A stretch of DNA of 64,000 bases, taken from Streptomyces sp. Isolate_45. GTDB taxonomy: Bacteria > Actinomycetota > Actinomycetes > Streptomycetales > Streptomycetaceae. The stretch covers positions 1-64,000 of the forward strand of contig NZ_JANFAK020000002.1 of the NCBI RefSeq assembly GCF_024721315.2. The letters run 5' to 3'. Position 1 is the first letter of the stretch. Each line of letters starts with the position of its first letter. A program made the translations under genes and the position numbers. Below the pieces are notes generated by a model. It was not told the DNA's origin and did no database searches. It worked only from the letters and a program-made list of their open reading frames with translations. Positions 8,768-17,552 of this stretch are shown here, piece by piece.

Positions 8768-9751
8768 ATGTCGAATTGGTCAGTGGCGTCGGCAGTCGGT
8801 CTCGCCGGTGTGATGGCGCACTGCGGCGGAAGCCCGGTGGACGCAGTGAAGCTTCTGGTGGGGGCCATGGCCTCGGCACCGGAGGCTCCCGAGCCCTATG
8901 CGGCCCTTTCCGAGTTGTGGCAGCAGCGCCGCCCGGAACTGGAGGCGGGCCTCGGAGAGGACGGTTCCCTGAGCACCGTGCCGGCGCGGGCGTACTTCTC
9001 CTTCCTCGAAGGGGACATGGACGACGCGGTGATGACCCTTGGATCGGTCACGGGTGTACGGCCCGACGTGGCATGGGGCGCCGCACCCTGGTTCGGCGAC
9101 GCGCGCCTTCTCGGCGCGGTGAGCGCCGAGGCGCTGGCCGAGGCGTGCCTGCGGACGCTGGACCACGGCCACGACCTGGACACCGACGAGATGCGGGAGC
9201 GGTTCGAGCCCTGGTTCCATGCCCTCGACGTGGTGTCCGAACGGAATCCCGTACCGGAGTCCCTGGCAGCCATGGCCCGGCTGCCCCGGGCCTGCGGCCG
9301 TTACGAACGGTCCTTCGCTCTGTGCGACCGGGCCGATGCCGTCGAGCGGGTCATGTGGACCGCAGTGGCACGCGCGACCACCTGGCGCGTGATGGGCGAC
9401 CTCGATCGCGCTGCCGCGGCCCTCGAAAGCGCGTTGCTCCTGGACCCCGCCAACTGGTCCCTCCACTTGGATCTGGCGGACGTGCGTGCCGAACAGGGCG
9501 ACTTCGCGGCCGCCGCGAACCTCGTCCGCGAGGGCCTGGAGCACGCACCTCGCGAACTCTCCCTGCGTGCGGCGGGCGCCGCCTTCCGCACACGGCTTGC
9601 GGGTTCGCCCGACGACCTGAGGGCCCTGATCGCCCTGGCGCCGGAGCTCGCGAACACCACCTACCGGAACCAGCTGATCGACTACGCGTGCGCAGGGCCG
9701 AAGCTGCCTCGGGAACTCGTTGCCGAGGCCCACCGCATCCGTGGGAACTGA
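8768..9751 (+). CDS. Tetratricopeptide-like protein of unknown function
   Basis: 327 residues. Helical repeats with TPR character are clearest at about 195-265 (RVMGDLDRAAAALESALLLD, then LADVRAEQGDFAAAANLVREG), where alternating small and large residues match the 34-residue helix pair. The N-terminal part looks like a degenerate repeat scaffold. No signal peptide. ATG 8768 was chosen over upstream in-frame starts because the extra 41 residues encode the tandem GGGCAGCC repeat and are not protein-like; the ribosome site is weak. Probably a protein-interaction scaffold; partner unknown. Confidence 0.75.
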   Translation: MSNWSVASAVGLAGVMAHCGGSPVDAVKLLVGAMASAPEAPEPYAALSELWQQRRPELEAGLGEDGSLSTVPARAYFSFLEGDMDDAVMTLGSVTGVRPDVAWGAAPWFGDARLLGAVSAEALAEACLRTLDHGHDLDTDEMRERFEPWFHALDVVSERNPVPESLAAMARLPRACGRYERSFALCDRADAVERVMWTAVARATTWRVMGDLDRAAAALESALLLDPANWSLHLDLADVRAEQGDFAAAANLVREGLEHAPRELSLRAAGAAFRTRLAGSPDDLRALIALAPELANTTYRNQLIDYACAGPKLPRELVAEAHRIRGN

Positions 9752-10000
9752 AAGGGCTGTCGTGCCGACCGGCGCCGGTCCGGCTCGACCCGACGGACGA
9801 CGCGACAGCGCTCACCGTGCTCAACCGTGCTCACCGCTGCCCGGCCGAGGGTATCGGGGCCGGAGGTTCCGAACGTATCGATCGACGCCCTGCCGGTGGA
9901 TCGGATCAAGCGGGACAACGCGAGAAGCGCGCCGCCGCTCGGCTGCTCGGCCGGCCGTACGTGCCGGGAGCCGCCGAGGCCCGGAGTCCCGGGCCGGAGC
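9752..10000. other. Intergenic region without gene
   Basis: Convergent intergenic space between the TPR-like gene and the terminator of the Old Yellow Enzyme gene. Reading frames across it have no recognisable content or ribosome sites. Confidence 0.5.
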
Positions 10001-10046
10001 GTGGACGCCCCGTGGCATCGACGGACCGATGTCACGGGGCGTCCAC
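10001..10046 (-). terminator. Terminator of the Old Yellow Enzyme gene
   Basis: Perfect 14-bp arms (10001-10014 GTGGACGCCCCGTG and 10033-10046) with an 18-nt loop, 27 bp past the stop of the minus-strand gene; it may also stop transcripts from the plus strand. Confidence 0.8.
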
Positions 10047-10072
10047 GGGCGGGTGGTCCGGACGGCTTCCGG

Positions 10073-11203
10073 TTACCGGCTGAGCGACCTGAGCGCCGCG
10101 GCGTCGTACGGCTTCAGCTCGTCGAAGCGGTTTCCGAGGACCTTCGCCGCCCACTGCGGGTCCTGGAGCAGCGCCCGGCCGACGGCGACCATGTCGAACT
10201 CGTCGCGTTCCATGCGGTCCAGCAGGTTGTCGATGTCGCCGAGCGCCGCACCCTCGCCCGCGAAGGAGCGGATGAAGTCGCCGTCGAGGCCGACCGAGCC
10301 GACGGTGATCGTCGGCCGACCGGTGAGCTTCTTGGTCCAGCCCGCCAGGTTCAGGTCCGAGCCCTCGAACTCCGGGAGCCAGTATCGCCGGGTGGAGGCG
10401 TGGAACGCGTCGACGCCGGCCGCCGCCAGCGGGGCCAGGATCGCCTCCAGCTCCTCCGGGGTCTGCGCGAGCCGGGCGTCGTAGGCCTCCTGCTTCCACT
10501 GCGAGTAGCGGAAGATCACCGGGAAGTCGGCCGGGACGCGCTCGCGGACCGCCGTGACGATCTCCGCGGCGAACCTCGTACGGGCCACCGCGTCACCGCC
10601 GTAGGCGTCGGTGCGGCGGTTGGTCCGCTCCCACAGGAACTGGTCGAGCAGGTAGCCGTGGGCGCCGTGGAGCTCGACGCCGTCGAATCCGATCCGTGCG
10701 GCCTCGGCGGCGGCGTCGGCGAACGCGCCGATGACGTCGTCGAGGTCGGTGCGGGTCATCGCCCTGCCCGTTCCCTCGGTGCCGTCGACGCGGATGCCGG
10801 AGGGGCCTACGGCCGGCGCGTCGGGGTACGGGGCCTCGCCCTGCTTGCGCACCATCCCTATGTGCCACAGCTGGGGCACGATGGTGCCGCCCGCCTCGTG
10901 CACGGCCGCGGCGACCTTCGCCCACCCCGCCAACTGCTCCTCACCGTGGAACCGCGGCACCCGGTCGCTCTGCCCGGCCGAGTCGTGACCGACGTAGGTG
11001 CCCTCGGTGATGATCAGGCCCACCCCCGCGGCGGCCCGGCCGGCGTAGTACGCCTGCACGTCCTCGCCGGGCACGCCGCCGGGGGAGAACATCCGCGTCA
11101 TCGGAGCCATCGCGATGCGGTTGGGGACGGTCAGTCCGTTCAGCGTGACGGGCCGGGACAGGATCTCGGCCGCGCGGGAGGCGGCGGTCGTGGTGACGGT
11201 CAT
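10073..11203 (-). CDS. NADH:flavin oxidoreductase, Old Yellow Enzyme family
   Basis: 376-residue FMN-dependent TIM-barrel ene-reductase. Family marks in order: TVPNRIAMAPMTR near the N-terminus, VPQLWHIGM, the GVELHGAHGYLLDQF strand with the substrate-binding histidines, and the C-terminal phosphate-binding MVAVGRALLQDP. The ATG at 11203 has a GGAGG site nine bases upstream; the frame continues further upstream but runs into the divergent MarR region. Such enzymes reduce activated C=C bonds or nitro groups in xenobiotics. Divergent from a MarR regulator with an AT-rich palindrome between them, so MarR-controlled induction by a reactive compound is likely. Confidence 0.92.
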   Translation of the reverse strand: MTVTTTAASRAAEILSRPVTLNGLTVPNRIAMAPMTRMFSPGGVPGEDVQAYYAGRAAAGVGLIITEGTYVGHDSAGQSDRVPRFHGEEQLAGWAKVAAAVHEAGGTIVPQLWHIGMVRKQGEAPYPDAPAVGPSGIRVDGTEGTGRAMTRTDLDDVIGAFADAAAEAARIGFDGVELHGAHGYLLDQFLWERTNRRTDAYGGDAVARTRFAAEIVTAVRERVPADFPVIFRYSQWKQEAYDARLAQTPEELEAILAPLAAAGVDAFHASTRRYWLPEFEGSDLNLAGWTKKLTGRPTITVGSVGLDGDFIRSFAGEGAALGDIDNLLDRMERDEFDMVAVGRALLQDPQWAAKVLGNRFDELKPYDAAALRSLSR

Positions 11204-11252
11204 GCGGGTCCTCCGGGTTGAGGCTGTGGCTCGTCGGGGTGACAACGAGAAG

Positions 11253-11281
11253 TGCATAGTACACACGTTATGTATCATGCA
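11253..11281. promoter_or_regulatory. AT-rich imperfect palindrome, probable MarR operator and divergent promoter
   Basis: 29-bp imperfect inverted repeat (TGCATAGTACA facing TGTATCATGCA) between the divergent Old Yellow Enzyme and MarR genes. Its low GC stands out sharply from its surroundings. MarR proteins bind such sites in divergent promoters. Confidence 0.65.
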
Positions 11282-11404
11282 TATTGCAGCGTCCGGTGGC
11301 GGTCGCGATGCGGCGCCACCCGACGGTCGAGTGGTGTCGGGGGTCGCCGTTCCCCGGATCCACAGGTCCGCGATAATGGAGCGCCGGAAGGAGCGGGAGG
11401 CGAA

Positions 11405-11935
11405 GTGCTGGAGAAACTGGAGCGGGAGCTGATGCTGCTCTCGCGGCACCAGGTGCTTGCCCGGCGCGAGCGCGACCCCGAACGCCTGGAGCGGTCGGCG
11501 TACCTGCTGCTCAGCCGGATCGACACCCAAGGCCCCATGTCCATCGGGCAGTTGGCAGAGGCCTTCGGGCTCGACACCTCGACCGTGAACCGCCAGACGG
11601 GCGCCCTGCTGCGATGCGGACTGGCCGAGCGGGTCGCGGACCCCGACGGCGGCATGGCGCGCAAGCTGCGCATCACGGTCGAGGGCGGGCGCCGGCTCGC
11701 CGAAGACCGTGAGGTCAACCGGTCCTGCCTGGCCCGGGTCGTCGCCGGCTGGTCGCCCGAGGAGGTACGGGAGCTGGAGGACGTCCTGGTCCGGCTCAAC
11801 CGGAGCGCCGAGGCCCTCGAAGGACGCTACTGGCCGCGCGCGGAGGAAGAGGACGCCCTCGCTCCATGCCGCCCGCCGGCTCCGCACCCGGCCCCGACTC
11901 CTGCGCCGCGGGAGCCCGCGACTCCCACCCCGTAG
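11405..11935 (+). CDS. MarR family transcriptional regulator
   Basis: 176 residues with a winged helix-turn-helix: LLLSRIDTQGPMSIGQLAEA followed by FGLDTSTVNRQTGALLRCGL and a wing with DPDGGMARKLRITVEGG. GTG 11405 has a strong GGGAGG site five bases upstream; longer reading frames extend into the palindrome region. The C-terminal tail after residue 155 is Pro/Ala-rich and probably disordered. Divergent from the Old Yellow Enzyme gene, which it likely controls together with itself. Confidence 0.9.
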   Translation: MLEKLERELMLLSRHQVLARRERDPERLERSAYLLLSRIDTQGPMSIGQLAEAFGLDTSTVNRQTGALLRCGLAERVADPDGGMARKLRITVEGGRRLAEDREVNRSCLARVVAGWSPEEVRELEDVLVRLNRSAEALEGRYWPRAEEEDALAPCRPPAPHPAPTPAPREPATPTP

Positions 11936-12181
11936 GAACGGCCGGGGCGCGCCCCGGGGGCTGCACCCGCCCGTGACCGGTGGGTGGCAAAACCGTGCGC
12001 TGACAGGACAGGGCGGTGCGCTGGAGGAACATCGGGGGCCGTCGGGCGACCCTAGCGTGGGGTGCGTACCCGAGCAGCCGAACCACCCCCTTGGGAAGTC
12101 CGCAAGGAGTGTGCCGAGCGCCGGGTCCCCTTCCCCCGCCGTCGCTGTGCGTCGGCGGCGACCCCGACCCGTGGAGCCCCC

Positions 12182-13120
12182 ATGCCCCTCTTGCCCCTGT
12201 CGCGCCTGGCGCGGCAGTTCGCGCGATCGAGCCGACGCCTCGTCGGCTCAGCGGTCGCCCTCGCGCTCGCCGCCGGTCTCGTCGGCCTGGCCACGCCCGC
12301 GGCGCAGGCCGACCCCAGCCAGCCGAACACGGTCATAGACTGGAACATCGACAGCCTGGAGAACGGAGGCCGGAGCGCCCACGATGCCTACTACGGCATG
12401 ATCGACCGGATCCACCGGGTCAGTGGCCACGACTTTCGTTCAGCCGGCGAAATCGACGAGAGCACCACCCAACTGTCCCGCCTGATCCAGATCCGGGTCC
12501 TGCGCCGGGGCAGCCAGGTCGTCTCGCTGTACTTCTGGGCCAACAACCTGTATCTCGCCGGGTTCTACGCGCCCGGCAACGACCAGAACCAGGGCAGGCA
12601 CTACGCCTTCAACGACACCTGGCCCGAGGACTTCAACCACGTCCTGAACCTCCAGACCGCGGCGACCCGCCTGCCGTGGGGCGGCAACTACGTCTCCCTG
12701 CCCGGCGGGAACAACCGTACGGACGACGTCATCAACGGCCCCAGCCTGCACAACGCCCTGCTCGTCCTGGGCGGCGCCCGTGCCCGGCTCGACAACGGCG
12801 GTGACCGCGGTGCCACCGAAGTCGGCAACGCCCTGACCCTGACGATCCAGGCGACCGCCGAGGCCGCGCGCTTCGGCCGGATCCTCGACACCGTCCGGGG
12901 CAACATCGGCACGGGCACCAGGACCGCCATGGGCACGGACAACGTGGTCCTCCAGAACAACTGGAGCCAGATCTCCCGTTGGATCTACCGGGCGAGCAAC
13001 GACCCGGCCTACCCCGCGCACAACGCGCTCACCCTGAACGGGGTCGCCTACACGGCCCTGCGCACACTGCTCACCCACCTCCTGTACGTGGAGCTCCACA
13101 GCGGTTCCCGCCCGCGCTGA
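12182..13120 (+). CDS. Secreted ribosome-inactivating protein (rRNA N-glycosidase family)
   Basis: 312 residues. A Sec-type signal peptide (basic start, hydrophobic core about 21-38) is predicted to be cut after AQA (residue 43). The mature part has the ricin A / Shiga A fold hallmarks in order: Tyr124 in NNLYLAGFYAPGN, Tyr170 in GGNYVSLPGG, the catalytic Glu227 and Arg230 in TAEAARFGR, and Trp261 in LQNNWSQISRW. All canonical active-site residues are present, so depurination of the sarcin-ricin adenine of large-subunit rRNA is expected. A related secreted protein is known from S. coelicolor. No lectin B chain or immunity gene is adjacent. The ATG is a weak ribosome-site start but is fixed by the signal peptide. 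Confidence 0.88.
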   Translation: MPLLPLSRLARQFARSSRRLVGSAVALALAAGLVGLATPAAQADPSQPNTVIDWNIDSLENGGRSAHDAYYGMIDRIHRVSGHDFRSAGEIDESTTQLSRLIQIRVLRRGSQVVSLYFWANNLYLAGFYAPGNDQNQGRHYAFNDTWPEDFNHVLNLQTAATRLPWGGNYVSLPGGNNRTDDVINGPSLHNALLVLGGARARLDNGGDRGATEVGNALTLTIQATAEAARFGRILDTVRGNIGTGTRTAMGTDNVVLQNNWSQISRWIYRASNDPAYPAHNALTLNGVAYTALRTLLTHLLYVELHSGSRPR

Positions 13121-13420
<300 letters not shown>

Positions 13421-14056
13421 CTACTTGGTGGCGCGCAGGTTCCAGGTGGTCAGCTGGCCCTCGATCAGGCCGTAACCGCCCTCTTCGTAGTGGGTCGCGG
13501 TGACTTTGAGCGCGGCGATCGGGGATTTCTCGTTGACGAGGCACACGCTGTCGCCCTCCGCCACGACCACCGCGTTGCGCGACTGGGCCGCCAGGAGGTC
13601 CTTGCAACCCTGCGGCGTGGGATCCCCGGCGTTTTCCCACAGGGCGACGGTGCCCTTGACCTCCATCGAGCTGGACCCGTTGCGTCCGGCCGCGGGCCGG
13701 ATGCCGAAGCCGGTGCCCTTGCTCGGCGGAACCTGGGAGAGGTCGATGCCCTCAAGCCCGAGCACCACCTTGCCCGACCACCGGACGGACGCGGCCCCGC
13801 CGGCGCCCGCCGCAGCACTCGGGGCGGCGGTGATGGCGGGGCTCTGCGGCGGTTGGTCGCCGACGGAGGACGAAGCGGGTGGTGGCACGGCCGAGGGCTG
13901 GGGCGACCCGTTGGAAAAGGCGGCGATGGCAGTCGCCACGCCGGCGATGGCGCTCACCACGGCGGCTCCGGCCGCCCAGATCTTGGCTCGCGAGGGCCTC
14001 GGGGCTGCCGGCGGCGCGTACGGCGGCCAGGCCGGCTGCTGCGGCGGATTCTCCAT
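13421..14056 (-). CDS. Membrane-anchored extracellular protein of unknown function
   Basis: 211 residues with a Pro-rich cytoplasmic N-terminus (PPQQPAWPPYAPPAAP), one membrane helix at about 26-46 (IWAAGAAVVSAIAGVATAIA), a Pro/Ser linker, and an extracellular domain of about 120 residues ending in EGQLTTWNLRATK. Two cysteines (QGCKDLL and DSVCLVN) could form a disulfide. GAAGGGG eight bases upstream favours the ATG at 14056 over the GTG at 14062. The architecture is common among Streptomyces hypothetical surface proteins; no catalytic motif seen. Confidence 0.8.
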   Translation of the reverse strand: MENPPQQPAWPPYAPPAAPRPSRAKIWAAGAAVVSAIAGVATAIAAFSNGSPQPSAVPPPASSSVGDQPPQSPAITAAPSAAAGAGGAASVRWSGKVVLGLEGIDLSQVPPSKGTGFGIRPAAGRNGSSSMEVKGTVALWENAGDPTPQGCKDLLAAQSRNAVVVAEGDSVCLVNEKSPIAALKVTATHYEEGGYGLIEGQLTTWNLRATK

Positions 14057-14249
14057 GCTCACGTCCCCTTCGGCCTTCCCCGATCGGCCCCTTGGGCCGG
14101 CAATCCCCGTGACGATAGCAATTCCCCTTCACCGCCACGAACATGGTTGTGCCGTGGGCCGGGCCGCGAAATGTCGATCCCCGGGGAACCCCCGCGACCG
14201 GCGCGCATGCACACTCGCCGACGGAGCGACAGAGGGCGTGCACAGTGCA

Positions 14250-14292
14250 AGGGGGCGCACTCGGATAGAAGATCAATTCGAATGCGCCCCCT
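14250..14292. promoter_or_regulatory. Inverted repeat before the E1-like gene
   Basis: Perfect 10-bp arms (AGGGGGCGCA at 14250-14259, TGCGCCCCCT at 14283-14292) around a 23-nt AT-richer spacer. The right arm abuts the ribosome site of the gene at 14303. Either an operator or a 5'-UTR hairpin. Confidence 0.5.
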
Positions 14293-14302
14293 GGGGTGAG
14301 AT

Positions 14303-15559
14303 GTGCCGGTTCAAGATCTTCTGATTGCTAGCGTCCCTGCCGTGACGACCCCCCTGCTTACCGGCCTGGAGCCGGACCTTCTCGCGCCTTCCTCGTCCCG
14401 CCCATTCGACGAATCGTTTCGTCCGGTGCTGCTGGACATCTCCCGGCCGGCCGACGCGGCGGCTTTGGCCGAGCTGCGGGAGTCGGACCGGCTTCGGGAG
14501 GTCCACGACCGGATCGATGACCAGGTCGAGGAACTCCTGCGCTGTCTCGCGCCGCAGGACCCGTTCGGCTCCCGCTCCCGGTCCCGCGCCCTCGCCGACA
14601 CTCTTGGACCGCGGCCCGATGCCTACGGCAGATGGGCCTGGTACCCGTGGTCCGGACGCCTGGTCCACGTCCTGCCCGAGGCCGAGTTCCGCCTGGTGCG
14701 CACCGACCGCAACCGGGACAAGATCACTCGCGAGCAGCAGCGGAGCCTGCTGCGGCGCCGTATCGGCGTCATCGGGCTGTCGGTCGGCAGCAGCGCGGCG
14801 TTGACCTGCGCCATGGAAGGGGTCGGCGGCGCATTTCGCCTGGCCGACTTCGACCGGCTCGGCCTGTCCAACCTCAACCGGCTGCGTGCCGGAGTCCACG
14901 AACTCGGTCTGGAAAAGAGCGTGTTGTGCGCTCGCCGCATGTACGAGCTCGACCCCTACCTGGACATCGAGATCCACCGTGGCGGAGTGGACGAGGAGAA
15001 CATCGAGGAGTTCTTCGGCGGCCGGAACAGCGGCCAGGACGGTGGCCAGGGCAAAGGCGAGGAGGGCGGCAGCCAGGACCGCGGCCTCGACCTGCTCATC
15101 GAGGAATGCGACACCCCCTGGGTGAAGGTCGCCGCCCGCGAGCACGCCCGCGGCCGAGGGGTCCCCGTCCTCATGGACACCAACGACCGGGGCCTGCTGG
15201 ACATCGAGCGCTTCGACCTCGAACCGGACCGACCGCTCTTCCACGGCCGCACCGGAACCACGACCGCCGCCGACGTCGAGGTGATGGACCAGGAGGAGAC
15301 CATCCGCTTCCTGCTCGCCGTCGTCGACGAGCAGCGGCTGAGCCCCGCCATGACCGACGCCCTCACCCGGGTCGGCCGTACCCTCTCCAGCTGGCCGCAG
15401 CTCGCCAGCGGTGTCATGCTCGGTGCCGCCCTGGTCACCGACACCGCCCGCCGCGTCCTGCTGGGCGAACCGCTCGGATCGGGCCGCCACTCCATCGACT
15501 TCGAAGCCCTCGTCCCCGCCGGGGCGCCGCTCCCCGCACCGCAAGGAGCCGCCCTGTGA
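14303..15559 (+). CDS. ThiF/E1-like adenylyltransferase family protein
   Basis: 418 residues. A helical N-terminal region (1-150) precedes an E1-type Rossmann domain: GVIGLSVGSS (155-164) for nucleotide binding and ADFDRLGLSNLNRL (181-194), which carries the acidic and Asn/Arg residues that handle ATP. LLIEECDTPWVKVAARE and MDTNDRGLLDIERFDLEPD follow. A Gly/Gln/Glu-rich insert (about 239-261) interrupts the fold and is probably a loop. Longer mycobacterial relatives carry an additional C-terminal enzyme domain; here the protein ends after the E1 part. No ubiquitin-like or sulfur-carrier gene is adjacent. The GTG start has GGGGTGAG upstream. The stop overlaps the GNAT gene start, implying joint function, perhaps activation of an acceptor acylated by the GNAT. 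Confidence 0.82.
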   Translation: MPVQDLLIASVPAVTTPLLTGLEPDLLAPSSSRPFDESFRPVLLDISRPADAAALAELRESDRLREVHDRIDDQVEELLRCLAPQDPFGSRSRSRALADTLGPRPDAYGRWAWYPWSGRLVHVLPEAEFRLVRTDRNRDKITREQQRSLLRRRIGVIGLSVGSSAALTCAMEGVGGAFRLADFDRLGLSNLNRLRAGVHELGLEKSVLCARRMYELDPYLDIEIHRGGVDEENIEEFFGGRNSGQDGGQGKGEEGGSQDRGLDLLIEECDTPWVKVAAREHARGRGVPVLMDTNDRGLLDIERFDLEPDRPLFHGRTGTTTAADVEVMDQEETIRFLLAVVDEQRLSPAMTDALTRVGRTLSSWPQLASGVMLGAALVTDTARRVLLGEPLGSGRHSIDFEALVPAGAPLPAPQGAAL

Positions 15560-16161
15560 ACCGAGTCCCCGAACTGCGCGGCGACCACCTCCGGCTGCGG
15601 GAACTGCACGCGAGCGACCACGAGGCCTTCGCGCGCATCTTCACCCACCGTGTCCTCACCCGCTACCTCGGCATCGACCGCATGGATGCCGGCCAGGCCC
15701 ACGACGCCTTCGCCCAGAGCCTCGCCCAACCCCTCACGCACCCGCGCCGCAAATACACGCTCGCCGTCTGCGCGCCCGACGACGACACGCTGGTCGGCAC
15801 CATGGGCCTCCTGGTCGAGGACTACGGCAGCAACGCCATGCTCACCAGCCTGGTGCTGCTGCCCGGCACCCCCGTACGAGGGCACGGACACGAGGCCGGC
15901 CGCCTGCTGATGGCTTACGGCTTCGGGCACCTGGGGCTGCACCGCATCTGGGCCGGCCACCGTAGCGACCACCACCACATGCCGAAGGTGATGCACGCTG
16001 CCGGTCTGCGTCCCGAGGCCACGCTGCGCCAGCTCTTCCACACCCAGGGCTGCTGGTACGACGTCACCACCTACGCGGCCGTCGCCCCTGACTGGAAACG
16101 CCAGGCGGGCAGCAGGGAACTCGCCATCCTCGACGGCGCACACCGGCTCGAACGGGTCTGA
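15556..16161 (+). CDS. GNAT family acetyltransferase coupled to E1-like protein
   Basis: 201 residues; GTG start overlaps the preceding TGA (GTGA) with AAGGAG seven bases upstream. The RimJ/RimL-like fold is seen in LRGDHLRLRELHASDHEAFA, TLVGTMGLLVEDYGSNAMLT and the CoA loop GHGHEAGRLLMAYGFGHLGL. A His-rich stretch (HRSDHHHMPK) replaces the usual Asn-rich helix. Co-translation with an E1-like enzyme is the main clue: the pair may modify an amino or carboxyl group on a peptide or small molecule. Substrate unknown. Confidence 0.85.
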   Translation: MNRVPELRGDHLRLRELHASDHEAFARIFTHRVLTRYLGIDRMDAGQAHDAFAQSLAQPLTHPRRKYTLAVCAPDDDTLVGTMGLLVEDYGSNAMLTSLVLLPGTPVRGHGHEAGRLLMAYGFGHLGLHRIWAGHRSDHHHMPKVMHAAGLRPEATLRQLFHTQGCWYDVTTYAAVAPDWKRQAGSRELAILDGAHRLERV

Positions 16162-16329
16162 ACCCCCGGCTCCCGTCGCGGGAACGCGAGCCTCCGGATC
16201 AGCTCCGGTTGGTCGCCAGGGTGGTCGCCGCGCACCAGGTGGTGGTTCCGGTGCGCGGGGCACCGCCACGCCCCGGTGGAGTGCGGAGGTGGCCGACCTC
16301 GCGCCCTCCCCGACCCCTGGGGCCTGTCG

Positions 16330-17331
16330 TCAAACCGCCGTGAGGCCGCCCTCCGGGCGACGACGGGAGTTCGACGACAGCCCCTGGAGGTCGCGCGTGC
16401 CCGGTCGCTCGGAGAGCGAGCCGTACAGCTCGGGGCGGCGGGTGCGCATGAGGCCGAACTCCAGCCAGTCCCGGCGCTGGTCGAGGTCGAGGTCGGCGAC
16501 GAGGACGGCCTCGCGGTCGCGCGGGGCGCGCAGCATGATCCGGCCATAGGGGTCGGAGATGAACGAGGATCCGTAGAAGGTGGAGCGGCCCTCGGTGCCG
16601 ACCCGGTTGGGCACGACGGCGAAGAGGGCGTTGGCCAGACCGTTGGCGCTGATGGCGTGTTCCCACATGGGCCGGGTGTCGAACTCCGGGAGGTCGACCT
16701 CGGAGCCGATGGCGGTGGGGTGGACGAGGATCTCGGCGCCGGCGAGGGAGTAGGCGCGGGCGAGCTCGGGGAACCATTCGTCCCAGCAGGTGGGGAAGCC
16801 GAAGCGGGCCCCCTCGTGGGCGATGACGGGGAACCCGCTGTCGCCGGGGCGGAAGCACAGGTCCTCACGGTAACCGGGGAACGCCGGGATGTGGTTCTTG
16901 CGGGTCCGGGCGATCAGCTTGCCGTCGGCGTCCACGCACACGGCGGTGTTGTAGCCGAGGCCGCCGTCCTCGGCGCGCTCGTAGAGGGAGGCGTGCACGG
17001 TGATGCCCAGCTCGGTGGCGAGTTCTGTCGCGAGGGTGACGGTGGGGCCGCTCTCCACGTCCTCCAGGTAACGGGCGGCGCCGTCGGCCATGGGGTCGTC
17101 GGTGTTGCAGAAGTAGGGGCTGCGGGTGAGCTCGGGGAGGCAGACGATCGTGGCGCCGTGCTCGGCGGCCAGGGCGACGCCCTCGCGCAGCCGCTCGTCG
17201 TGCTGGATCGGGTCGGCGTACCAACGCATCTGGACGAGGCCGACGCGCAGCGGCAGGCGCTCGGCGGGCTTGGTGCGGCCCGGGGAACCGAGCGGGGAGC
17301 CGTCGGAGGTCAGGAGTGCGTACCGGGTCAT
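16330..17331 (-). CDS. Nitrilase-superfamily carbon-nitrogen hydrolase
   Basis: 333 residues with the complete nitrilase catalytic triad: Glu67 (LPELTRSPYF), Lys145 (RTRKNHIPAFPGY) and Cys182 (GFPTCWDEWFPE). The motif style and the FCNTDD segment resemble N-carbamoylputrescine amidase and beta-ureidopropionase relatives, so hydrolysis of an N-carbamoyl amine or amide is likely. A 20-residue N-terminal extension precedes the barrel. ATG 17331 carries AAGGCGG upstream and was preferred to an in-frame start 22 codons earlier. Divergent from a LacI-type regulator, with two inverted repeats in between. Confidence 0.9.
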   Translation of the reverse strand: MTRYALLTSDGSPLGSPGRTKPAERLPLRVGLVQMRWYADPIQHDERLREGVALAAEHGATIVCLPELTRSPYFCNTDDPMADGAARYLEDVESGPTVTLATELATELGITVHASLYERAEDGGLGYNTAVCVDADGKLIARTRKNHIPAFPGYREDLCFRPGDSGFPVIAHEGARFGFPTCWDEWFPELARAYSLAGAEILVHPTAIGSEVDLPEFDTRPMWEHAISANGLANALFAVVPNRVGTEGRSTFYGSSFISDPYGRIMLRAPRDREAVLVADLDLDQRRDWLEFGLMRTRRPELYGSLSERPGTRDLQGLSSNSRRRPEGGLTAV

Positions 17332-17394
17332 GGGATCCGCCTTCGGTGAGATGGGTCGGTGGGGGACAGGTGGGGGCTCGGCGGGCCGCGACGC

Positions 17395-17422
17395 CATCCT
17401 GACTGAAATTTAAGTCAGGATG
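17395..17422. promoter_or_regulatory. AT-rich inverted repeat upstream of the nitrilase gene
   Basis: Perfect 10-bp arms CATCCTGACT and AGTCAGGATG around the spacer GAAATTTA, 64 bp before the nitrilase ATG. Good candidate for a second operator or activator site distinct from the LacI palindrome. Confidence 0.55.
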
Positions 17423-17503
17423 AAGGTCATGAAAAGAGCCGTCCGATCGTGAGTCCATGAGCGGGGCGGTCGAACGGCGGCGCCGGGCTCGAATGTAGAC
17501 CGT

Positions 17504-17519
17504 GCCGGAACGTTCCGGC
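17504..17519. promoter_or_regulatory. LacI-type operator
   Basis: Perfect 16-bp palindrome GCCGGAACGTTCCGGC with the central CG expected for LacI-family sites, 34 bp upstream of the regulator start. Overlap with a nominal GTG at 17502 argues against that earlier start. Confidence 0.7.
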
Positions 17520-17552
17520 AAGACCGGTCCCATACGTCTAGACTCCGGAAAC

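Noticed and set aside
10073..11887. 604-codon frame extending the Old Yellow Enzyme
   Set aside because: The extra N-terminal part is antisense to the MarR gene and crosses the operator; ATG 11203 has the ribosome site.
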